A stretch of 64,000 bases of DNA from Micractinium sp. NFX-FRZ. Lineage: Eukaryota > Chlorophyta > Trebouxiophyceae > Chlorellales > Chlorellaceae. Below are positions 56,501 through 64,000 of the stretch, in pieces. Position 1 is the stretch's first letter. Each line of letters opens with the position of its first letter. The stretch is taken from NCBI GenBank assembly GCA_029339195.1, contig JAPTJF010000070.1:1-64000 (forward strand). The letters are read 5' to 3'. The notes under the pieces are model-generated. The model searched no databases. It was not told where the DNA came from and saw only the letters and a list, made by a program, of their open reading frames with translations. The translations under genes and the position numbers were made by a program.

Positions 56501-59335
56501 GGCGCCTGCCCTACGCCATTGAGCCGGGCACCGTGGTTGTGGAGTTCCACGCCCGTCCGGCCACGGTGCACGACAGCGGGGTGGAGGGGCTGACGTTCCA
56601 GTTCAAGTGGGAGCTGTACGCGGGGCACCACATCGTGAGCGGGGCTGGGCCGTGTTGTGGGAATGCAAGTAGTTCTTTCTGAAATGGGAGCTGCATGCGG
56701 GGCACAAAGCTGTGAGTTGTACAGTGCTGTTTTGATGAGATCATGGCTGGTTTTTGTCGTGGTGCCACGTTGTGAGACCGACTGTGCGGGGTGGGGCGGG
56801 CGGGCACAGGGGCCGTGGGGCGGGGCTGCTTGCGCCCTCCAGTTGCGGCCATCACTACCACTTCACGCCGCCCCTGGCCCTTGCCTCTGTGTCGACTGCA
56901 GGAGCGGGGGTGGAGCGCCGTGGAGTTCAGCGAAGTGTACGACTGCTGGGCCCGCGACATCGCCACCATCAACGCCGACAACACGGTGACGATGACCGGT
57001 CAGTGGGCGGCTGGGTGGGTGTGAGGTAGAGAAGTGGGTGGGGTGGAGTAGGGTGAGGGTCAGGGATGCGAGAGGCGAGGTAGAGGTATCCAGGTGGAGC
57101 GAGGTAGATGGATGGGGTTGAGGTGGCGGGTGCCAGGTGGAGGGGTGGGTGGTGGTTGCCAAGCCAAGCAGGCACACCCCCCATCCTTAACCACCCTCCC
57201 TGGCGGGGCCATCTGTAGCTGGCAGGCAGACTGGAACGAACAGCAAGCCTGCCGTGCTGGTAATCTTGCCAGCTGTCCACCAGTTCAGCTGTGTCGGTTG
57301 TCTAGCTGTCTCGTTGCTACCAACTGCGACTCGCTGTCACCAAGTATCACTACCTGCGTGTCCCACGCCCCCGCCTGCAGGCTCGACCGCTATCACTGTA
57401 AGCGGCGTGCTGATTGAGGTGAGCCAGTCGCGGGCCAACAGCATCCCAAACGCTTATGACGAGCCGGCCGACAAGGACGGGCACTGGGGCGTGCACCACG
57501 GTGGGTGGGCAGGTGGACGGGTGGGTGTGCGGGGAGGTGCTAGGCTGGTGTGGGGCATGGGAGTGCGGGCCGCGGGGCCAGGTCCTGCGACTGGCTGGCA
57601 CACGGCATTGTGCGCCAACTGGATCCGCTTGCCTTTGCCTTCCGCGTGCGCTGCGCCTCGTTCTTTCCGTTCACCCCGCCTACCCTCTCTCCCTCCCTGC
57701 CCCCAACACCTCCCATGCAGCCCTCCCGCTCCTTGAGCGTTGCGCTGCGCCCTGCACGTCCTGCTCACCACCCTCTCCCTCCCTGCCCCCCCACACACGC
57801 CCACCCTCCCATGCCCACGCAGCCCGCTCCTTTGACGTGCTGGTCCGCGACTTTGCCGTGCGCTGCGCCCTCATGCACGACATGGGCACCGGCAGCGGCG
57901 GCAAGTGGGGCGTGTTCATGGACGGGGTGATGGCGGCTGGCAATCTCGACCTGCACAGGTGGGGCGGTGGGGGTGCCAGGGTTTAGGGTACCCTTCAGGG
58001 TTTCAGGGCCGTCAGGGTTTCGAATTTCAGCATAACCTACACCAGGCAACCTCGAGGCGGAGAGGCGTGCAGCTGCACTTGGGCTACGGGGGGCCTGTGT
58101 GCAGGGCGCGTGTCGCGTGATGAGGCTGCCCCAGGGTGCACATTAGAAGTGTGGCAGCAGGCCAGCCCTCTTATTCATGTGTGCTTCGTTTGCATTGCTC
58201 ACAAGCAGCACTCTTGTACCACACACTCCCCGCCGCGCCATGCATGTGCCGTTTGCCCGCCCTCCACGCCAATCATCAAGCAAGCAAGGAATCGTGCCAC
58301 CAGTCGTCTCCTCTCACAACCCTGCAGGGCGCTGGCGGGCCCCACCCTGTGCACCCACCGTGTCCAGCAACAACAGCAACCCCCTTTATATTCACACCCC
58401 TTCCGCCTCCGCAGGGCGCTGGCGGGCCCCACCCTGTACACCAACATCTCAGCGGGGGGCGGCACCGACACGCTGGCCAGCGGGGGGCCGCCACAGTCGG
58501 GTCCCAATGCGCTGGCGGGCACCACCTGGTGGCACATAAGCACGTGAGGCGCGGGGGGGCCTGGGGATGTGCTACTTCTGCTGCTGTGCCCTGCGGGGAG
58601 CGTGCTAGTAGTCACAGAGATGACGGCCATTCTAGGGCTCTTGTGTCTTGGTTTTGAATGGTGGCCCATCCAGCAGCTCCTCTAGAGATCTCGCCACAAC
58701 ATGGCAGTCGCCTGCCGCCCGCTCACCTCCCACTCTGCACGCCCCGCTGCCCCTGCTGCCCCTGCCCTCCCCCTTGCAGCACCAACGCTGTATACCCCAA
58801 CAAGTCAAACGGCACCGTGTATGGGGACTGCAGCTTCGGCCCCCAGATCAATCTGGTGGGGGTGAACCTCATACCTGACGAGGTGCGCATGTGGCGGGGA
58901 TGGCTGCTGGTGCAGCCTTAGGGGCAGGTCAGGTGAACGGCAGGGCAGGCTGCCCGCAGCTGTGCCCCCAGCACACTGGGTTGTTCTAGGGAAACACTGG
59001 GTTGTTCTAGGGAAGCAGGCTGCCCGGTGCCCCTGGCAGTGCTGCTTCTGCAGGCAGCAAGCAGCAGGTGCCAGGCAGCGGCCCGCCAGAGCTGTAGCTG
59101 CGCCAGGCTGGCACGCTGAGCTGGCGACACCGTGTCGCCGCCGATCACCACCCTGTCATTCTCCTCCCCTCCCCTCCCCTCTCTCCCACAGGCCGCCGAC
59201 ATGTGCAAGACCTGGCTGTATGAGCGGGAGGTGGACACGCCACAGAACCTGTACCTTGCCCAGCTACAGCTCCGGCGGGCGGCTGCCTCAGGGGATGCTG
59301 CTCCCGGCGCACCCGCGCCCTTGGCGGCGTGGTGA
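53585..59335 (+). CDS. Secreted pectin-lyase-fold (pectate lyase superfamily) protein
   Basis: Fourteen exons: 53585-53978, 54205-54342, 54669-54791, 55054-55136, 55336-55407, 55753-55835, 56072-56159, 56485-56634, 56902-56998, 57381-57500, 57823-57958, 58415-58543, 58780-58882 and 59192-59335; 619 residues. A hydrophobic segment near residues 20-45 (LAAAALLLASILLLACPALV, then AARP) is a probable signal peptide, followed by a Pro/Ala/Ser-rich linker. The body has features of a right-handed parallel beta-helix of the pectate-lyase-3 type: SVLDFRQPGGSDTQML with ALDWANAQ, LPAGEYTLEAMLAIKRSRVVLRG, and later short repeated beta coils. An N-glycosylation site (NKSNGT) is visible. The protein is probably extracellular or wall-associated and acts on or binds a polysaccharide. 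No catalytic residues could be assigned, so substrate and activity are unknown. The ATG used is the first in frame with the signal peptide. Confidence 0.78.
55568..55607. repeat. TGTGC pentanucleotide repeat
   Basis: About seven perfect TGTGC units lie in the intron between exons 5 and 6 of the pectin-lyase-fold gene. A comparable CACAG run lies at 13350-13372 in an intron of MYND copy 1. Confidence 0.85.
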
Positions 59336-60888
59336 GCTGGCACCAGTCCAATCCTGCGCTTCCATGGGCGTTCACTGTTACGATTTTCCGTGATTGATGA
59401 GCGTTGGTGTGTTGATGACGATGGCAGCAGTTCGCAGCAACCCCTGGGGCCTCGTTAGGCCAGGCCTGGGAAGAAGCTTGCGCCCCACAAGGGTGGCACA
59501 CAGCAAGCGGGCTGGGGCCTTCTGCAAACATCATCCTGTCACGAATCGTGACTGTTCCTCCTGTGTACCATCTCCCTCCACCCACACACGTGTAGATGCC
59601 CTGTTTCTGACCCCGGCCCCAACCAATCCTGAAGTCAATTTTCCCCTCCGTTCCCAAGCCGTGTCACTCCCGTACAACTTCGTGATGCTCGCCCCAGCCT
59701 GGCACATCCTCGCCTTGTTGCACCGCCACCTCTCCCCCCAAGCCCGCTCTTTCACCATCTCTCCCCCTGTGCTTGTTGCTGCTCCTCTGCACATACTCAG
59801 CACTTGTACGCACTGCACATTTCTGCACTCTTATGCCTCAAGGCACGTACACTCCTTTGATCTGTAATGTTTTTCAATGTCTCATCATGTAACCGCCTCA
59901 CCTTGAGGTGTCGCCGCAAGGCCCGCCGGCCACGCTTGTGGGCAGCCCAGCTGCCAGCAGAGCACTTGACCCTACCCCTGACCGCGATTTGTGCAAGATC
60001 AAGCACTGGGCTGCTGGCATTACTGAACCCTTGCCCATCCTGCATCGATGCAAGACAAAACACTGGGCGGCTGCCTTTCCCTGTCGGAACCTGTGCAACG
60101 CCAAGCACTGGGCTGGCATGCAGCGTTCTCCCACTTCCCCCTCTCGCATATGCATGCCGAGGTGCTATGATCATTACATCAGAGGGCGGCCCCCGCAGCA
60201 GGGGGCCGGTGAGCATACTGAGGGGAGAGACGAGCAAGGGGAGAGCAGGGGGGGCTACCGGGGCGTGGAGCGTTTTTGGGGGCGGGGCATCAAAGCGTCA
60301 ACCAAGCGAGTGATTGCATTTCAGGTGTAGGTAGGCGGTAAAGCGGGGGCAGCAGGGGAGGGAGGCACACGAGGACCAAAGAAGGACAAGGCGACAGAGC
60401 AGAGCCGGTGCATGCGCAGAGCGTGCGTCTGTGTGTGTGTGTGTGCTGTAGTGGGTGACGTGGGTTGTCAGGCAGGCAGCAGTGGTTCTGGAGAAAGAGC
60501 AAAGGGGGAGCACGTGGGGGGTAGTTGGGCGCCCCTCAAAGCACGACAGGGTAATGTTACAGGAGGTAGCGGTGGGAGACCGGGCCAGGCAGTGCTCAAC
60601 GGGGCAGGCGGTGGGCTAGACCGTGGGCAGCCATACAACAAGGCAGACCCACAAGCCTGCCAGTTAGTCAGCCCCTGATGCCGCGTGTAGGCGAGCGTTA
60701 TCTGTCAAAGCGCCACGTCATCGGGATGCCGACATCAGCAACGACCCGGCAGCCCAAGCCGCACAGCCTGCCCGCTGCAAGCCAGCCACAGGCGCCTTCC
60801 GCGTCAACAAGCTGAGCTGGGCACAGGGGCAGCGTGCAGTCCCGCTGCCGGGCCAGGCGCACAGCATGCCAGGCGACAGCTGGCATGC
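59336..60888. other. Convergent intergenic region with short repeats
   Basis: About 1.55 kb between the pectin-lyase-fold gene and MinE, which converge. Plus-strand TGTAA at 59863-59867 and 59889-59893 are candidate polyadenylation signals for the former. A minus-strand TGTAA at 60557-60561 is a candidate for MinE, 330 nt past its stop. A TG-dinucleotide run lies at 60429-60446. No gene was recognised. Confidence 0.5.
59990..60130. repeat. Three imperfect repeats of about 50 bp
   Basis: The core TGCAAG followed by AAGCACTGGGC occurs three times (around 59992, 60050 and 60093). The plus-strand frame across them would encode CKIKHWAAG, CKTKHWAAA and CNAKHWAG. There is no start or domain context to call it a gene. 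Confidence 0.7.
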
Positions 60889-62630
60889 TCAGGTGCCGTA
60901 AGGGAAGTGGCCAGCGGGGTCGTGCTCGTCGCTGTGCGGGTCCCAGTGCACCTGCGGCCCCACAAGGGAATGGCAGAGATAGGTAGGTTGGGTAACAAAA
61001 GGGCCGGGCCGCACAGGCGGGTTTGAGACAGTGGGGAGGCAAGGGACTGATGCAGCAAGCGGCAGGGAGTGTGTGCTGTGCGAGAAAGGTGGAAGCCCCT
61101 GGGAGCTGCACCACCCCTGCCTGCCAAGCAAGGCACAAGGGCAGGCCCAAAGAGCAATAGGTGCTGGGGGGGCACGTGAGCGCAGCTTGAACTTAAGCTC
61201 ACCTCAAACTCGCCATCCTCGTTCAGCGGCACACGGGCGGTGGGCTTCACCCGCTTGACCGGCACCGCAACTGCAGCACAGGGGGCAAACGGGCAGGGAC
61301 CGGGGGGCGCTGGGGCGATGAACAGGGTGCCCGGATGGCACTGCCCTGACAGCCAAAAGGCAGGTCACAGCGTGCAACACCAGGCCGCAGCGTACGCAGC
61401 AGCACATAATCACACATCAGCAGCAGCCCACAGAGCGGCACCCGGCAGCAGCGGCGGGCACCTGAGTAGATGGCGCCCAGCTCCGCATCAGTGGTCACCG
61501 CCACCTGGCAGGGCAGAGGAAGGGCGGGGGACGCATGGGGGTTGAGTAAAGAGATGAGATTATTGATGGGGCATGCAGGCTGCCGCCCAGGGAGCACTGG
61601 CGGACGCCAGTGTGCTAAGGTGTCACCCCGGGGCCATTGGGACAGTGCAGGGCACAACGCGGCATGCAGCACAGGCATGCAGGGGTGGCCGCCTCTGTCG
61701 AGAGGGCAAACAGGCTGCTGCCCCCGGGGGACGGGAGGGGGAGGCGGGGGCCACCCACCCTGGCGAGGCCCACCTCCACCAAGTCGGGAGACTCGATTTC
61801 GACGTAGGGCGAGACGGCGCCGATGATGCGCTCACGCATCGCCTCCATCGTCACCTCGTTCATGCCCACCCTGCGCTCAGGATTGGGGAGGGATAGGGAG
61901 GGAGGGGTGAGGAGGAGGGGTGCGTGTGGGGGCCGGGAGGAGGAGAAGGTGGGGTTCCGTGCATGGCGGGCATTGTCTCCATTGCAGCCTTGTTCAAGCC
62001 CACAGTGCACTGGGATGAGAGGGTGTGGCAGTACAGTACTGGCAGGGAAATGGTGTCCAGTGGTTGGTAGGCAAGGATGCGCGGTGCAGGCCCCAATTGC
62101 CTGCTGCACCGGAATTGCCCTGGCCCCTGCAATCCCCTCCGGATGAACAGCAAGGCATCACAGCTTCAGCAGCACCGCGCTGCCAGCACCCACAAACCGC
62201 CGCCGCACCCAGGCACTGCAGGCGCAGCCAGCTTCCTGCGCCCCTCCTCTCCACCCCCTCACCGGTCCGCCACCAGGATCATGCGCAGCCTCTGCTTGCC
62301 CTCCTCCTTGGGGCTCATCTGCTTGGGCTGCTCCGGGAAGAAGACGCGCCAGGCGAGCTGCAGCTTGTAGAAAAAGTCGCCTATCGCGCCCTGCGGCGCC
62401 GCCTCCAGCTGCTGCTTCTTTGCCAGCCGGTGCTTGGCCAGGTGGATGATGTCGGCGACGTCAGAGTCGGTGGAGGAGGCGATGTAGGGGGGCGGGGGGC
62501 CGCCGCGTGAGGCCGACACAGTGCGAGCGCCGCGCCGGCCGGGGGGCGGGCGTCGTGCGGCCGCGGCTGCCGCCGCTAGCCGTGGCTGCTGCGGCCGTTG
62601 CAGGCTGCTGCCCCGGGCCTGTAGTTGCAT
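60889..62630 (-). CDS. MINE: Plastid division-site factor MinE
   Basis: Topological-specificity factor of plastid division. MinE stimulates the MinD ATPase and so confines FtsZ ring assembly to mid-plastid. Five minus-strand exons: 62263-62630, 61759-61870, 61462-61504, 61203-61270 and 60889-60951; 217 residues. Residues 1 to about 45 (MQLQARGSSLQRPQQ, then Ala/Arg/Pro) look like a transit peptide. The conserved region begins near residue 75 (GDFFYKLQLAWRVFFPEQ, then KQRLRMILVADR), which corresponds to the anti-MinCD and membrane-targeting segment. It continues through the topological domain (AVSPYVEIESPDLVEVGLAR, VTTDAELGAIYSVAVPVKRVKP). The short C-terminal extension DGEFEVHWDPHSDEHDP is typical of algal and plant forms, which are longer than the roughly 88-residue bacterial protein. 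The gene is divergent to gluconokinase, 383 bp away. Confidence 0.93.
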
Positions 62631-63013
62631 GGTGAGGGTGCCAGGGCGCGGTCCGGGCGGTCTGGCGGCCGCACACAGCAGCTCGATTCAAGTGGAGGTG
62701 ATTGGCGGGGCGGGGGAAGCGCGCAGAGACGGCCCTTGGGCGGCTGGCAAGCGATCGGTGGGGGCGCAGACAGGTGCGTGGCCTCTGGGGAGCCTTGTTA
62801 GCGCATGAGGAGGCCAGCCTGGCGGGCGCATGGGCCGACTGGGGCGCTAGAGGGAGCCCTCGATTGATCTGGGGCCGGTTTCAGAGCCTGCTCAAGCATC
62901 GAACCCGCTTTGAATCGCTCCCTGGCCGCCCGGACAGCGAACCCACAATGGCGTTCACCACACCTGCTTTGGCGGCTCTGGCCCTGTGCTGAGCAGTTGC
63001 ATCGATCCTTCCA
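62631..63013. promoter_or_regulatory. Divergent promoter between MinE and gluconokinase
   Basis: These 383 bp separate the divergent start codons. They should contain both promoters. No clear core elements were recognised. Confidence 0.4.
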
Positions 63014-64000
63014 ATGCCTACAGCAACTTTTGCGCGTCCGAACTGCTCCCCCGACACCGCCTGCCGTCGGGCGCACCGCAGCCTGCAGCCTCCTGCCGCC
63101 CGCCGCCGCTGTCGGTTGGCGCTCAGTTGTATGTCGGGCGCAGCGGCAGCGCCGTCACCTGGTGCACCCACCGTCCTTGTCGTGATGGGGGTGGCGGGCT
63201 GCGGCAAGAGGTGCGCACAGGCGCATTCTGGCGGCCCGCCCTCCAGCTTGATTGCCGCTCTTGGCTAGGCCTGCACCTGTGGGGCGCTCGGGCACCCATC
63301 CCACCTGGTCAGCCGCCACGGACCAGCTTCCCTCCTGCATGCCCGTGCAGCTGCCGCTGGCATGCCCGCTGCCCAGCGTCCCTCCCCTCTCAGCCGCCCG
63401 CCCTGCCCCCTCGCAGCACAGTTGGCGCGCTGCTGGCTGACCGGCTTGGCTGCCCTTTCTACGAGGGCGACAGCTTCCACCCACCTTCCAACGTGGCTAA
63501 AATGCAGGTGGGGGCTGCTGGCCGAATGGGAGTGGGGGCTCAAGGTGAAGGTGCTGGGAAGGATGCAGGCAGGGTGCACGACAGCTCACCGAGCCATGCT
63601 GGCTTGCTGGGGCAGGGCAGCGGCTTTGTGTGCGGCAGCCCCTCAGTAGGCCCAGCTGGGTGGCCTCAGCCTGACCGCCCATTCCTTGCTACGTCGCCCT
63701 GGCACCAGCAGACAGCCAGAACTGCTGCCCTGCCTGCCTCATGTCCATGCTGTGCCCTGCGCCCTGCCCCTGCCCGCAGGCGGGCACGCCCCTGGTGGAT
63801 GAAGACCGCTGGCCCTGGCTGGAGCAGCTGGCTGGCATCATTCAGCGCCATCTGGCAGAACAGCGGCCAGCGGTGCTGTCCTGCTCAGCCCTGAGGCCTG
63901 CCTACCGTGCGCTGTTGCGCATGGGGCGGCGGGACAGCGGCGGCAGCGACGGCGCTGGCGGCAGCAGCTTGGAGGGTCCTCCTGAGGAGTCCAGCGGCAG
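63014..64000 (+). CDS. Gluconokinase, 5' part (runs off the window)
   Basis: ATP-dependent gluconokinase (GntK type), which phosphorylates D-gluconate to 6-phosphogluconate and feeds the oxidative pentose phosphate pathway. Three exons are visible: 63014-63210, 63417-63507 and 63780 to the window end. The P-loop is formed across intron 1 (GVAGCGKS, residues about 59-66), followed by TVGALLADRLGCPFYEGDSF and HPPSNVAKM, the gluconate-binding signature of the family. TPLVDEDRWPWLEQLAGII and VLSCSALRPAYRALLR complete the N-terminal half. The reading frame is open at 64000 in a Gly/Ser-rich insertion unusual for the family. Residues 1-39 are Arg/Ala/Cys-rich and may be a targeting peptide. The in-frame ATG at 63131 (MSGAAAAPSPGAPTVLVVMG) would give a cytosolic form of more usual length. 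Confidence 0.9.

Noticed and set aside
57981..58025. Second telomere-like tract (GGGTTTAGGG, TCAGGGTTTC)
   Set aside because: Units are irregular and only one matches TTTAGGG; it looks like ordinary intron sequence.
1..64000. CRISPR arrays, insertion sequences, viral genes or bacterial operons
   Set aside because: Repeats are minisatellites or microsatellites without unique spacers; no transposase, integrase, polymerase or capsid motif was seen; all genes are intron-rich eukaryotic genes.

Overview
The window looks like nuclear DNA of a Chlorella-type green alga (Trebouxiophyceae; Chlorella sorokiniana or Micractinium would fit, but this is inferred from style and gene content, not from a search). 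It is very GC-rich, genes carry many short GT-AG (some GC-AG) introns, several genes have plastid functions and transit-peptide-like N termini, candidate polyadenylation signals are TGTAA, and there is an interstitial TTTAGGG telomere-type tract. No bacterial operons, rRNA, CRISPR array or intact transposon was seen.

Left part (1-16830, minus strand): four tandem paralogues with a period of about 4.43 kb, encoding large soluble proteins that end in a MYND zinc finger. I rebuilt six exons per copy with conserved intron phases. Only copy 2 (8138-12173) is open throughout, at about 1005 residues. Copy 1 (12564-16830) keeps every splice phase but has two in-frame amber codons. Copy 3 (3691-7702) has a frameshifted fifth exon. 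Copy 4 (69-3226) has lost its 5' end, has a nonsense codon and a frameshift, and lacks the MYND finger.

Middle part: a plastid 2Fe-2S ferredoxin (17135-18931, +) converges on a gene for an unusual protein joining a degraded Dcp2-like Nudix domain to two dsRNA-binding domains (19568-23907, -). Next comes a tail-to-tail inverted pair of F-box/leucine-rich paralogues (25180-26921, + and 27528-29358, -). A 20-exon plastid ABC1-type atypical kinase resembling ABC1K7/ABC1K8 (30290-38359, -) is followed by a 14-exon GTE/BET-type bromodomain plus NET chromatin protein (39663-45986, -).

Right part: the chlorophyll b reductase NOL (46389-49952, +), an unrecognised gene with a duplicated exon (51057-52792, +), a secreted pectin-lyase-fold protein in 14 exons (53585-59335, +), the plastid-division factor MinE (60889-62630, -), and the 5' part of a gluconokinase gene cut by the window end (63014-64000, +).

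The single-copy genes are mostly plastid housekeeping: electron transfer, chlorophyll b turnover, ABC1 kinase and division-site placement. Accessory variation is concentrated in the MYND array, the F-box pair and tandem repeats inside exons and introns. For the eight complete single-copy genes, copy 2 of the array and the two F-box genes, the proposed exons sum to a multiple of three with matching phases, which supports the models, but no transcript data were available.
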